A DNA stretch of 64,000 bases, taken from contig NW_022204618.1 in the NCBI RefSeq assembly GCF_008831285.2, forward strand, positions 24,745-88,744, written 5' to 3'. This document shows positions 21,848 through 34,254 of this stretch, piece after piece. This DNA is from Nymphaea colorata (taxonomy: Eukaryota > Streptophyta > Magnoliopsida > Nymphaeales > Nymphaeaceae). The stretch's first letter is position 1. Each line of letters starts with the position of its first letter. The notes beneath the pieces are model-generated. The model saw only the letters and a list, made by a program, of their open reading frames with translations. It ran no database searches and was not told the DNA's origin. A program made the position numbers and the translations under genes.

Positions 21848-24543
21848 TCAAACAATAACTTCCAGCTTTATTGCTCTCTTCTTGCGGTGTGAAAACTTAA
21901 AATTGCCTTTACTTCCTTGGGAAAGATTTTCTTCCAATTTTTTATATTTTCTTCATGGTTTTTGATTTTAGCTTGTTTTTGAAGAAGTTTCTAACCTTTC
22001 TGATGCTGAACTTCAATCTATTTTTATTCATTTTCTTTTTGTTTGTTTGCCTTCTTGGTTTGTGAACGATAAGAGGCTTCACTTAAACCTTTTCTGCTTC
22101 TATCCTTTGCTGAGCCTAAACAATTGTTTTGCTTTTTTGAAGAATGATTTTGTATTTTATTTTTTCTGTTGAGGTTCAGCTTGGATACGAACTTATACTT
22201 GGTTGGAACTGTTATTTTCTTCTACTTTTTCTATTTATTCTATTTGATGATCGGACGATAGCTTTTATGAGCCGTTTTCGAATGCATCTTCTAAGCAATA
22301 TGAAAAGAATTCCCAGCTCTTTTCTCTGAATAAACTCATTATTCAGCAAGACTTCGTTTATCTTTTCAGAGAGTGCAAGCTTGATTTCTTTGGCAAGCTT
22401 TATCTCATGAAAAGCGAACTAAAACTTTGCCCATAGCCATACGTAAGTTTCAAGCAAGTTAAAATAAAACTGTAACTCAGCTATTTGGTCCATATACCTG
22501 TAACTTTCATAGTTTTCCTAATGTAGACGCACTATGAGAGGAGGCAAGCCTACTTTTCTTAGTTTTACAAAACTTTATATGTACATTTTATGGCAATTTT
22601 CCATTTTTTCCCTAATTCTCTTTGGAGTGGTTATGCTAGGAACTGATAAATTTAACCCATTGTAGAACAAAAACAGTTCCTCCTGATCCATTTTTTGGTT
22701 TTATAGTAGATTCATGATATAGTTCATGGCTCTGCCTCCTGCATAAAATAGAGATCCGATATTTTGCAATAGCTGTGCAAGTAATTCAGGACTTCGATAT
22801 TTGACAGCGTTCTGCCTATCACTTTCTAAAGCTGGATCTTGAAGAGGATGATAAATCAGTCTGAAAGTAGAAGCAAGCTGCCTTTATCTTGCATTATTTT
22901 GGCTTTAAGTATCGTTCAGATGGATGCTGTAGGTCTGTAACGCCTTATCGTCATCATTATGGTCCTCATCCATGGCGTGCTAAAGCTCATTAGAGTCATC
23001 TTTGATGTTTTAGAGCTGAATGCCATAGGTTTCGTTTACCTTAGAAAGAGCTTTTTCCACTTTCTTAAGCACGAATGCATTCGAACATGCACATACCTGT
23101 TTTTTTCCACGCCCTGCACGACCAGCTATCTGTTGAATCTCATGCTATTCAAGTTCTTCGTGGCCGAAGTTGGTTGGTCTTTCTATCGCTAGGAAGACAA
23201 TCTTTCTGATGTTGAGATTAAGTCCCATTCCGATGGCATTGGTGGCGACCAGATAAGGCAAATCCTTGTATTGAACATCAAAGCTTGGGATTTTCTGCAT
23301 TCAGGCGGCAATCTTCCATAAACAATGCTGAATGGTTGGTTTTTCCCTTGCTATCATAGGTTTATTCATTAACTTAGCTTGTCTAATCAGCATCGGCATG
23401 CTATTTTCCTTTGGCTTTTCGCTCATTCTGTTTAATGTTTGCTTCAGCTATTCATTTTTTTCTTTTTGGAGTTAATGAACTTGTTGATATCATTACGGTG
23501 GTTGATCAGGCTATTCATGGAAAGTTGATTATGCAATCACCTGGAGATATGTTTTCCAGCTTAAATTTCCTGTGGATAAGTTTGAGCTTGCTGAGTCGTG
23601 AGTATCTCCTTTCCTCAAGCGTGTCCCAGTAAGCTCTAACAGTTTCCCTATGATATTCAACGCTCTCTAGTCTCCACAAAGATGCACTCGTTTTGCCTTT
23701 ACTGCAAGCACTGCTCTCGTCCACGCCCATCCTCTTTCAGCATCGCCGATCATCTGAATTTCATCAATGACTGCCACTTAATACTAATCATTTAGAGGAG
23801 CAGCTTCGATGGTACAGCTGATTAAGCTTGAGTTTTTATACTCCTTTTCCTGTCCTGTTACAAGTGACAATTTTCCAGTTTTTGTTGATATTCCCAAGCA
23901 AAAGTCTTAAGGGCGCCATATAGATTCCCCGTTAATTTCCTTTAAGACTGCGAAGATCCTCCACTGCTGCTGTGGATTTTCCCGAGTTGGTGGGTCCGTG
24001 ATGATAGATAAAAGTTCTTTTTTCGCAATAATCCTTGACCTGGAACCACTTATCCGGTCTATCTAAGCTGAGGAGTTCAAGTGCATAGTTATTCTCGTGG
24101 ATGTTGAAGGATTCACACTCGTTCATCAGCCAATGGATATAGGTTTCCAGGCATTGGAGAGAGTGCTGGGTATTGATGGCGCGGAGCAATCTGGGCGTGG
24201 TGAAATATTTTTGCAGTGTGGTTTCCTTGCGTTATTCCTGCTAGAACTGGAGTTGGTTGTTGCAGAAGTGGTCGTGGAGGGCGCTGCTGCAGAACTGGTC
24301 GACGAGATCATGCGAAAAGTAGTCTGGGAGTATCTTGAGATGGTTGGACAATTCTCGCCTTGTGTCCTTGCATTGGAAAAGTTTGATCAGTTCGTTCCGT
24401 GCCTTCTGTGCCTGGTGTTTCACGCTTGCAGTCACTGCGTAAGTGCTCAATCGAAGCCCACCCGGTACATCTATTAATTGGCTTATTATGATAATTAAAA
24501 TTTAATTACCAAATCCCTCACTTTTTCCACAAACGAAACTCAT
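21848..24543 (-). CDS. SUV3-like mitochondrial ATP-dependent RNA helicase
   Basis: From ATG 24543 ([11 protein letters not shown]) to TGA 21848. Seen: an N-terminal helical domain; the Walker A motif [14 protein letters not shown] (about 23980); [52 protein letters not shown]; and [11 protein letters not shown] (motif VI). This matches Suv3/SUPV3L1, the RNA helicase of the mitochondrial degradosome. The C-terminus (22330-21848) is unusually long and Lys-rich. Several frame changes between 23000 and 23900 remain, some probably 20-nt introns. A mitochondrial signal is not obvious. Family assignment is strong. Confidence 0.8.
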
Positions 24544-24761
24544 ATATAAAAATGCGAAGTAAATTTGGAGGCGAGGGGCAAGGCATTGAATTTTGGGTTT
24601 GAAGATTTGTTGGTAATAATTGAAAAAATGGATTTATTGTTACCAACGATGGATTTGACAGATGTTATATATATTTTGCTAGCGTTACGGTGAAAAAAAG
24701 GGAGCTCATGATTAATTGGCTTAAAATTGGCCATATTTTATAAGTTAATGATGTAAAGAAA

Positions 24762-25007
24762 TCAAAATTAGTATTCCTGCAGTTAGGGCTGCATCTGTGT
24801 GGTGGCCTGATTTTTGTCCAGCTCACCCAGAACCTCATCGAAATCGTAGAGGTAGTCCAGACTGAGCTGGTTTTGCCTGCTCTCCTCCTCTTGCATCACC
24901 TTGTAGTAATGCTGCAGGCACCGTTCGTATTCCTAGGCTGACTCCACCTCGTAAAAAGTATTGGTGCGGCAGTCAAAGAACCCCATCTTGGCCGAACTTC
25001 CTTCCAT
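24762..25007 (-). CDS. Small acidic protein, 81 residues, unrecognised
   Basis: Clean frame ATG 25007 to TGA 24762: begins MEGSSAKMGFFDCRTNTFYEVESAEEYE, continues with CLQHYYKVMQEEESRQNQLSL and LYDFDEVLGELDKNQATTQM. Rich in Glu, Gln and Tyr, no membrane segment. TAG and TAA codons at three places read as Glu. No family recognised; length and composition suggest a small helical partner protein. Confidence 0.65.
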
Positions 25008-25665
25008 TCTTCTATTAATCTAAATTATTATAATCCTAAACACTCTCCTGCCTTAAAAATCATCCACACCCCACCCCTACAGTCGACACCCCTGAGGGAA
25101 GCGGCACCATGCAGCTCATTCAATTTATTTGGAAAGGTTGTTGGATTTGCAGTGGGGAACTCTTTTTGTGCAGCTGTTTGGAAACGCTGAGTAATGCTTA
25201 TAATTGAATTCAAAAAGATTTAACTGCGAGCAATCTCGTCTTCCTCGCTCGACGCGGGAGGGCAAATCATCGGGGAACCGCTGTTGCTTTTGTGAATACA
25301 TTACAGTTTTGCAGTTAAAAATCATAGATTTTCGTTTTTTTGTGATCGTAAAGCCTGATCTCGGTTGGACCTTATGCCCAAAAGATATGGGTCGCTCTAG
25401 AATACCCTCATCTCGCTTAAATGGTTTGAAACCTTTGAAACAGCGATGCTTGGTCAGTTAGAGCCAATCAAAGCTGTTTGTTGAAATTTTCGCTTCCTTA
25501 AAACTGAAAATCCATTCAAATCCAGCCTTATTTACCCGATTTTTCCCAATCCAGCCATCGAACACCTTTATATTGAAGGGACGGTGGAATATGGGGTGAA
25601 ATGATGACGCATATAAGTTTAATGTCGCTGATAGATAAACCGATTTTTACCAGAGTATTTGAACA
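25008..25665. other. Intergenic region upstream of tRNA
   Basis: About 650 nt with no credible gene on either strand; short ORFs here lack codon pattern or homology. It lies between the small acidic gene and the tRNA. Confidence 0.5.
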
Positions 25666-25737
25666 TCCTAGATCGTTCAACGGTGAGGACAACGGACTTT
25701 AAATCCGTGAATCGGGGTTCGATTCCCCGTCTGGGAG
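25666..25737 (+). tRNA. tRNA-Glu(UUA), reads UAA
   Basis: 72-nt cloverleaf. The acceptor arm TCCTAGA pairs with TCTGGGA, discriminator G. D arm GTTC/GGAC. Anticodon stem ACGGA/TCCGT encloses loop CTTTAAA, giving anticodon UUA. The variable loop is 4 nt (GAAT) and the T arm is CGGGG-TTCGATT-CCCCG. The U1-A72 pair, TCC start and 4-nt variable loop are those of eukaryotic tRNA-Glu (or Asp); tRNA-Gln starts GG and normally has a 5-nt variable loop. UUA pairs with UAA, so it inserts its amino acid at the reassigned codon, most likely glutamate. No intron; a T-run follows as Pol III terminator. Internal A-box (GTTCAACGGTGAGG) and B-box (GGTTCGATTCC) present. Confidence 0.93.
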
Positions 25738-25744
25738 TTTTTTA
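25738..25744 (+). terminator. Pol III T-run terminator
   Basis: Run of T immediately after the discriminator base of the tRNA gene. Confidence 0.7.
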
Positions 25745-25994
25745 TTATCAAGCCTATTGCACTTTTTCCCATGCGTCTAGCGAGGACTCCAGCTTCATCC
25801 ACTCCAGACAGACGCAATTCGCTTGGAAGCGGACCCTTAGAACGGTCGAATTTATTTGGTCCTAAGTTTATTTTTTATACCTTATTAATTTGCAGATAAT
25901 AGTGGAGTTAATCTTGCACATGGGGAAAAGCCTAGAGACGGCTGGATAATAATGATTGCTTATTTATAGATGATAGCAATCATAAAATTTAAAA

Positions 25995-27000
25995 ATGAAA
26001 AGGGAAAACAATAATAAGTGCTCGAACTGCTCTCAGATCTTCCCAAACACCTTACTGCTCGATTGCAGGCATCCGATCTGTCTGAACTGTCTGTAGCAGT
26101 TCGTCAGAGAGTAGGAAAAGCAGGAAAGGTTGAATGATATTTGGAGATCTAATGTCTGTCTGCAGCTATGCGACTGATATCGCAATGACTCTTGCGTATA
26201 AGCTGGTCCGCCCTACTCGTGACGCTTAGGCAAGCAAACACTCCAACCACTGCAAAAGTATGGTCTGTATGAACTGTCTCGACGGATGCTTTCCGGTTGA
26301 TGAGTATCTCAGAGGGCCTCACTCTTCCCACCAGGTCTTAACGCTCTCATAGGCCTATGTAAAGATAAAAGACGTGCTCTTCTATGAGTAAAAGCAACTG
26401 GAGGAAGTGGTAAGCAGGTTCTACCTGCAGACTGAAAAGCTGATCCATTGCAAAAGTATGCTAAATGATATCTTCAATGCGAATGTCATTAAGATTAAAG
26501 TTGGGTTTGAAAATCTGAAAGAAACGATCACCAAGAAGGAGATGGAAGTTTTGGATTATTATGAATAGAGAATATACAGATTGTTCAATTCAATTGATGA
26601 AGACATTGCTTAGAATAAGAAAAAGGTCTAACTTTGCAAGAACCATCTGGAATGGATCAACGAGAACTTGGCAAATCCTCATGAAAATTGCAATAATAAC
26701 GATATGAAGTTCGAGACTGTGAACTACTTTATCATGAACCATGAGAAAATTGACAATCTCAACATTAAATGCAATGACTAAAACGTTCTTTTTCTGATGG
26801 AGGAAATGTAAGAGAATAGGCAAATCGTGAATCTGGAGGAACAGAGACAATTATAGAAGGCAATCCGTGCACTGTAAGTCATCAGATCTGATGAGAAATC
26901 CACTCTTGCTTCATCCTGCAGCCTAAGTAGAGAATATTTTGAAACAAGAGGAAAGAAGTCTTTAATCTCCATCCTCAAAACGAAACCCCCCAAAAAGTGA
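25995..27000 (+). CDS. RING/TRIM-like protein
   Basis: ATG 25995. Residues 8-45 look like a RING: CSNCSQIFPNTLLLDCRHPICLNCLEQF (C-x2-C...C-x-H-x2-C-x2-C). The second half of the ring lies across a frame change near 26160. A B-box-like Cys/His stretch follows (KHSNHCKSMVCMNCLDGCF), then about 200 residues of coiled coil (EERIYRLFNSIDEDIAENKKK). This RING-B-box-coil order is that of TRIM E3 ubiquitin ligases. TGA at 26998 is followed by 39 open codons in the same frame to a second TGA at 27118 (ending FRYKLKVPYLK), so the true end is uncertain. Confidence 0.65.
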
Positions 27001-27190
27001 AAAAAATAGAACAGCAGCATCGATGCAAAGATTAGACAGCCAAAAGGGATACAGAATGGGAAGCTATCATAAGAAATAGAGGATTTCAGGTACAAGTTGA
27101 AAGTTCCTTACCTGAAATGAATGATTGTAAAGTATATATTTATATTTTCCGATGATGAATAATAGAGTAGTTAAAGTTAAAAAAAATCAT

Positions 27191-30100
27191 TCAAAATTCA
27201 ATTTCCAGATGTGATTTAATCTTGGCAATTATTTCAGCTTTCATGATCCCTTCTGGAAGTTGCAAGATCACTCCATAGAGGTTGCTCATCTCCTTTTGCT
27301 TGCTTCTAAAGCTCAAGAACCACCAAATGAGAACGATAACCAGAATGATGTGGAACTTATATTGATGATATCCAGCAAGACCAATTAACTGCTGACAGAG
27401 TAATTCAAGCCTTCATACATCCTTGCTTGTGTTGCTTGGTACAATCGAAACATGTAGAATATGGAATCATCGATATCTTTAAAAACGTCTCTCATGAAAT
27501 ACTCGGTTTTGTTTATGTTCTAATGCTGTTTCGTGAAGCTCATTCAATGCTTAGAAAGCGCTTCGTTGGAAAAAGACCATTGATTGGACCAAACCTAACG
27601 AAAGGACTGGCGTTGTGAAATTGTTAAAACAGTATTAGACTTGCCAGGGCTCGAAAACCCATGCAGTAAGCTGGCACACGTCCTGAGTAGGAGGTTATTG
27701 AAGTCATTTGTGAAGCCATCATCAGTAGAAAAGAGGTTAAGTGAGTCTTTGGCGACCTAAACGAACCTGGTCTCTGTTTGGTTGATATGGAGTGAGATTT
27801 CGTAGCTTATCTGGTCGACGCTCTTGTTGAAGTCATAGGTAAGATAGTAGGTTTTGAGCTAAAAGTAAGCCTAAAGCAAGTAGTTCTATGAATCCATCAG
27901 GTTGTTGATGACTTTTACCATCTTCATACTTGCAGGCAGGACGAGAGAGATTTTCAAGATCTATACCGCACCCAGGGTGGTGATGACCAAGATGATTAGT
28001 ATGATCTGGAGGAGACCATCTTGCTTTGATGATATTTCATATCCTTTCTCAATTCTTGGTGTACTTGCAGTGTAGTTTTTCGAATTGTTCTGGTATGAAC
28101 TTTATGTCTCTGACTATCTATTTGAGATAGACATAGTAATCAGTAAGATCTCTAAGCAATTGATTGTTGATGTAGGAATGGATGGAGAGGATGGCAGTTT
28201 TCTTTGTGATGAAGGAATCCTCGTATCTTTTGAAGCCTATTCCCAGTGCAAGGATGCAAATAAATAAACCCCCGCCTAGGATCAGAAGGTAATTCAAAAG
28301 CAATTGCAATTATTTTTCTCCAGCGTCGAGATAAAAGTAAATTGCGTTATGGTTGATGAACTTCATGGTCTACCAGTTGTTCAAAAGCACAGTCATTGCC
28401 TCTTATCCCTAATGCGATGAGCCCCTTCCTGCAATTATTTAATCCAGTTGCTTCCTCACAGCTGCATAGTAATACTCCATGAACTGAAGCGTGGAGATTT
28501 GCTGCGTGCTATCCTTCATCACGAAAGGCACTACTATATCGTAGCTGGCGAAGAATTTAGCCCACTCAGGGCGGTCTTGTTCCGCAATACACTTTGAGAT
28601 CGTCCAGGTAAAGACCGTAGAGGATGTTGTTGATGTTGCTGGTGGCCTTTATCAATAGGCACAGCGGGGGGAAGATGGTTGGACCTAGCAGAAGACTTTA
28701 CTCATGAGAACGTCGTTGTACATGATCTCTAGGATTTGGTTATTATCACTCACAGCTCCATCGCCGAACATGGCGTCGTTGAATGAGCCAAAGCCAACCA
28801 CAAACAGCGTCCTTAGACTGTAAAACTCAATCACTAGAAGAGTGGAGAGCAGCATGAAGATAATGCTCATCTTTTTGAAGAAGACAAGTGGGATCAGGGA
28901 AGGATTAATCAATTTTTTCTTTACGTTTTTGATGAAGTGTTGTAGAAGGCTGCTTCATTGTTTCCGTTTGAGGAAATGGAGGAATTTCGAACAGAAAGGT
29001 TCAACAATTGAGTGAATCTAACGTTATTTGCTACTGGTTCGACAGATTCATAATCGTCTGCAGCTATAAGCTCATCGTCAATGTATTTCATTGTAATAAC
29101 TGTTCGATTGTCGTCCTCTTGGATCTTCTTTCTTGATCCGAACTTTAGCTACCTTGAGAATCACAAGAAGAAGACGAAACCCACTTCGTCACATTTTCAA
29201 ATCTAATCAGATAATACACATCCTTGCTGATGTATGCTTGCTTAGCAGGATCGTGCAATCATATTTGAATTTGCTTTTATCGATGTTTCTGCCCTACGAG
29301 AGGCATTAATCAGTCATGCTGCCGGGATTTCGATGCTTTTATTCGTGTGGATATTCTTCAGAAACAGTTTTCCCCTTGTCTTTGTATTGTGTTCCAGTCT
29401 TTTATCGAAATTGTAATCAGTATATTCTGTGATGGCATGCTTGATATGCTCGGCTGTAAAGACCTCCTCTTTAATCAATCTTTTCCCGATTCCTTAGATC
29501 TACTTGCGACTGTTGAGCAGCAAGTAATCGTTTTCATTCTATCTGATTATGACAGAGTAATAGAGAAGGCTGTTTTCGCCTGGCAGGATCTTCATTAGCA
29601 AAAACCCTTGAAAGCATGTCTGGTTGGCATCAACGTATCCAAACTCAGTGACATCGGTATTGTAATGAGAGACTGTGCAATTTTAGAGCCAAGATTGCAT
29701 AGATTCATGATGGCTTTTTGCGAAGTATTCGGCATGATGTCATTAACATGCATATTGATCATTTGTTCTTTCTTCAAACCCAAGACTTCGACGCAGTATT
29801 TGGAGACATTTGTAATAACTCCAAAAGATTCCTCCAGGTTAGATTATATCACACAGGATTTTCTAGAATAGATGTATTTATTGATGACATCCTTGCTAAA
29901 ACCTTTCAGGTGTCTAAGCTTGTCTAGTTTTTCAATGATCTATCTAGTTATCTGCTTGCCTTCTATTTGCGAGGGTATTACGTTCTGATAGTAGAAGATG
30001 AAAAGGCGGTAAAGCTAGTGGTTAAAAGAGTTTATTTCGCATATCTTTTTCCAAATCTATTACATTTAGCAAATGAAATCATTTATTTTGTTTGAAAATT

Positions 30101-31650
30101 ATTCCACTGCATTCAGGTTATACAGCTAGAGCAAAAGCAATTTGTTCTTTTAAATGATTGCGTTTATTAGATTTTACAGAAGCGATTTTGTATTGATCTT
30201 CATGGATTCTCAATGAAGATATTCTCACACTTGATGTGGTTTTATATTCGGTTATACTCCTTGAAACGGTGCTTGATTATCTGTTGAGTCTCTATCATAA
30301 TGTATTTTCCTCGAAGGTCAAGTTTTTAGGTTTTTTCTCTTGAGAAATTAGCTAATTTATGATTGATGTTAATACCTTCAAACTGTGAGAAAGCTTGAAG
30401 CCGATATTGATGAATCTAAGACAAAAAGAATAAGGAAATTTTTGGCAAATTTATTATAAAATCTCTTCAGTCAATTTCCTCATTAATCTCTCTTTGTTTT
30501 CTAGCAAAATCTTACCGTGACAGACACACTCTACATTTTCGCATTTGAGTCTGTGATTTTAAATAGAAAGCGATTTGAAAGGCCCTTGACAGTGTTTTAC
30601 CCATGTTTTTCAGGGTAAAGACTATAGATAAGTTCAAGCGCATATGAGATGGATGAATCTTCATCCTTCAAAACGTTTTCTCCAGCAATGAGAGCATATT
30701 TTCTTTTGTGATTCAAGTAGATTTTAAAAGAATAATGGAAAGGACAAAAATTGACAAACTGATGGACCCTAGGTTGCCGAATATTATCGGAGAGGGTACG
30801 TATATGACCAAAGCCATGACAGTTAGGCATGTAAGCCAGGCCAACGTTACAATTTCCGTCATTTTTTGAAGAATATCATTCATGTACTTTCTACACTTGG
30901 CAATGCTTTCTAAATAAAAAATCATTTACTGAGTTCGATCAATGCAGGATGAGTAGCAAAGCAAACAGAAAAAACTAATAAAGTTTGGACTTGTCTTCGA
31001 CGACGACGAAGGCAGACTGATAACAATCTTGATTATTTTTAGGAAGCCATTATGATATTTATATATTCTGAAAATTGATGACTCGGAACACTCGCTTTCC
31101 ACATCGATGGCAAAGCCTCCACGGCGTAGATGAACACCATGGTCGAAATGAGATTGAATACATCGATACACTTTCCATAGGTTGGTGAAGAAAACGAGAC
31201 ATTTCGAAGTTGATACATAGAAAAGTAGATAATGGGCATGGCTAGCGTGACGACTACGTTGAATGCGAAAAAGAAGCAGGTGTGGATGTATTGTTTGAGG
31301 GTGATTTTTGATTTTGCAGCTTGAAAAAATGCTATCAGGGTAATGGTGGCCACGCAATTCAGTAGAAATATAGCCGTTTTTGCGAAAGAGAAATAAACCA
31401 GACCCGATTGTTCGTCTTTTGCTGAGAGGGTGAGAAAGTTGGCCATTTTGGAGATATAACTGCCCAAAGCAGTCGTCAGTTAGAGTGAAATATAGAATTA
31501 GCTCATGACTATCATCAATATCGTCAACTAAGAGATTGAAAGAATCACATAGTACGTGTAACTACTAAGCTTTTTGAGGTAAAATTTGTTGACTACTTGT
31601 GCGAAAAGTATGAGGAAATTATGTGAATCGCCTTAAATGCTATCCCTCAT
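27191..31650 (-). CDS. Large PAS-domain multi-membrane protein (ciliate family)
   Basis: About 1450 residues from ATG 31650 (MRDSIEGDSHNFLILFAQ) to TGA 27191. The N-terminal third has many hydrophobic helices (FAKTAIFLLNCVATITLIAFF, CFFFAFNVVVTLAMPIIYF, ISLSIFVLSIILL). The middle contains a PAS-like segment (SKYCVEVLGLKKEQMINMHVNDIMPN, about 29740). The C-terminal part has three or more further helices (MSIIFMLLSTLLVIEF, NYLLILGGGLFICILALGI, FHIILVIVLIWWFLSF) around an extracytoplasmic domain. This matches a large ciliate family of PAS/transmembrane sensors of unknown ligand. Several frame changes (e.g. 28918 in an A-run, 30600, 31040) are unresolved. Confidence 0.7.
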
Positions 31651-31875
31651 TATAATTTAAATTTCATTTTCTATTTCCCCAGCTACTTATTTGAATCCCT
31701 ACACCAGCCGGAGCAGATTTAGCCCTGTCCGCCTCTTTTCAATTTTCGGGACCGCTCAGAAGTGAGAAGTTGGGAATATCATGGGCTGGAAATATAAAAA
31801 TGCCATGTATGTATGAACGAGGGAATTTTAGAATAGTAATTAACTGATTAATACGAAAAAAGTAATATCAAGAAT

Positions 31876-33969
31876 TCAGAGATTGGACATAGGCCTCAAG
31901 ACCTATCTCACTTATTTTGTCCACTTTCGATAAACTGTCCTGATGTGGTTTATATTCACCCGCAAATCGTTGGTAGCCTCACTCACTCGCCCCCTCATTG
32001 TCTCCAATGCAGCCATACACTTGGAGACTCTTTTTTATATTTCCAGATTGAGTATACACCAAATCTCATGAGCTTCGGGTTTCTGTATGCTTGCAGCTAG
32101 GAATGAGTTTTCCTCTCTCTCCTTCAGGTCGTACCAAACCTCGCTGAGGTCGAGCCTGGCTGCGTCTTCAAGCAGTTCCGCGCACTCAGACTCGACCACT
32201 TCTAGCGAGCCGAGCAGCGTTTACAAGTTATAGTGTAAATATTGGGAGTTTTCCTGAATCAGCCCGAGGAACTGATCGAAAAATTTCCTCATCTTGGCAT
32301 CAAGCTCGCCCTGCTGGCCCTCTCCACCTCCTGCCTTGGCTGTCTTTGCTGATTCTTTCTTATTTGAGTCTATCTCATCGATGAAGGATCGGATAAGTTT
32401 GATCTCATTTACTTGGATTCGATGATCTTGCTTACCACTTTTTCCTTTCCCTGCAGGATGAGTTCCTTCTCTTTGCGCAGGGATTATATCTGCGCTTCGT
32501 ACTCTTTCTCATTTGAAGTTTGCTGTCTTCGTAGGTTGTCTACATGCGGTAGTATTTTTCGTGTTCTAGGGCAAGCTCGTCCTCGAGGTAATGCATCTCT
32601 ACCATCTATTAGCGGTATGAAATTGCCTTCAACTCATACTGTTAGAGAATGGATTAACTTTCCTATTTCAAAAATAGAGCTTTCTTGATTCCTTCTATAA
32701 TCTAGAAATCTAATTATTTTTATGGTCAATTTATCCCGTAATTTGGCCTCTCTTTTTCAAACTAGAGCTTAGTTCTTATCTTGAGAGCCATTTCTTCTTC
32801 CAGAAGCTGAGTAACATACATTTTCTCCTCATAGATGGTCTTTTTATCGTTGAGCAAACATTAAATTTACCTGTTTTTCCTCTCCAGCAAATTAGTGGAA
32901 TTGGTCTCATGCTCTTGGATGATAGCTTCAATGCAGACAGCTCATTGGATAGCTTCAAGAGGTCTGCTTTTAGCTTCTCGTTTTAGTATTCCAAATCCTC
33001 CACTCTTTCTTGATGCTTTTTTATTGAAAATGCATGCTATTCTTCAAGGGAATTTCTCTCAGTAGCATTACGTATCTTGGTATCTTCCAATTACTGCTCA
33101 AGTGTTTGGATTTTCTGTTAAAATTACTCAGTATCTCCAGCATAGTTGAGAATGTAGCTGGAGTCATCTTTGACTCGTGACTCCAGAGACGATATCCTTT
33201 CGAGAGCCTCCTCATAATCCCTCCACAGTTTTCGGCATTCCTCTTCCTTGTATGCCAATTTTTTTTCCAAGACAATATTCTTGGCACTGCGTCCCGCTAT
33301 CAATCTTTCCTCCTCGAAAGTGGTAGAGGCTTCAGGATTTTCCTCCTTCTCGCGGGAGGATCCGATAATGAGAAGATACTTGGCCAGATCGTGGAACAAT
33401 TCCGTCACATTTTCATTGGTCTTGGCGGAGACTTCATAGAAGAGAGAGAGCGCCTTTTGCTTCTTGAGTTGTGCGCCCTATTGCGGGGTGACCTATCGCC
33501 TATATTAGCCCAAATAATACAAGTGTGGCCGATCGCAATGAGTTCCGACCAACGCGAACAGAATATCCTTCGGTAAATGCGACTTCAATTCCGATGCCAT
33601 ATCTGCCAATTTCAGGAAGCTCTGCTCACTAAATCCCCAATGCAGTACTTGGTGACGTCGTAGACCAACAAAACGGCATCGATATCTCGTAAGAAGCTCT
33701 GAGGACCGTATGGGGGCATCCCGCTGCCGAGAGTATCGACAAGTTCCAGTCTGACGAAGAGGGAATCTTCGAGGCGAACAGCCTTGGTGTGGCTATTGGG
33801 TCCTGGGTCATATGGGAAGCGTACGAAGGGTCATGTGGTAATTCTCTTCGAAGGTGTTGTTGGCGAATCTGGCGACGAGTGAGGTCTTGCCGGCGGAGTA
33901 GGGTCCGACCACTGCTACTTTATACTTTGATTTGATAAACTTGGAAGGATGATTTATTTTATTCATCAT
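31876..33969 (-). CDS. Rab-like small GTPase fused to long coiled coil
   Basis: About 690 residues. Residues 14-200: a Ras-superfamily G domain with P-loop GPYSAGKTS, effector region FANNTFEENYHMTLRTLPYD, a G3-like DTLGSG instead of DTAGQE, a degenerate G4 (VGTHCD) and G5 EVSAKTNENV. From residue 230 on it is coiled coil (ASTTFEEERLIAGRSAKNIV..KEEECRKLWRDYEEALERIS) and a C-terminal helical domain (FFDQFLGLIQENSQYLHYNL) ending at TGA 31876. No C-terminal prenylation cysteine is seen. The altered G3/G4 suggest weak or no GTP hydrolysis. Frame changes near 33560-33810 and 32420-32900 are incompletely resolved. Confidence 0.7.
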
Positions 33970-34254
33970 TTACTTTATTAGCATCAACCCTGTGGTTTAT
34001 ACGCTAGGCCAAAATCAGCAATAAATCTATCAACAGCATTTAAAATTATATTCGGGTATCATATAGCAGCCGAAAATGGGGAAGATATCCGAATTTATTT
34101 TGGAGAATTATTAATCACTTCAAAAAATGGATGGAAAATGGATGCTGGGGTGGAAGGTTGCATGCTTACTGTATTGGGTAATTTATTTATAATCATTTAC
34201 TGGTGAATTGATATGTTTCGATGGGTATTCATATAAAATTCTATTCTAAATTAC

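Noticed and set aside
25659-25865. Plus-strand ORF across the tRNA
   Set aside because: It overlaps a perfect tRNA gene and has no coding pattern beyond it.
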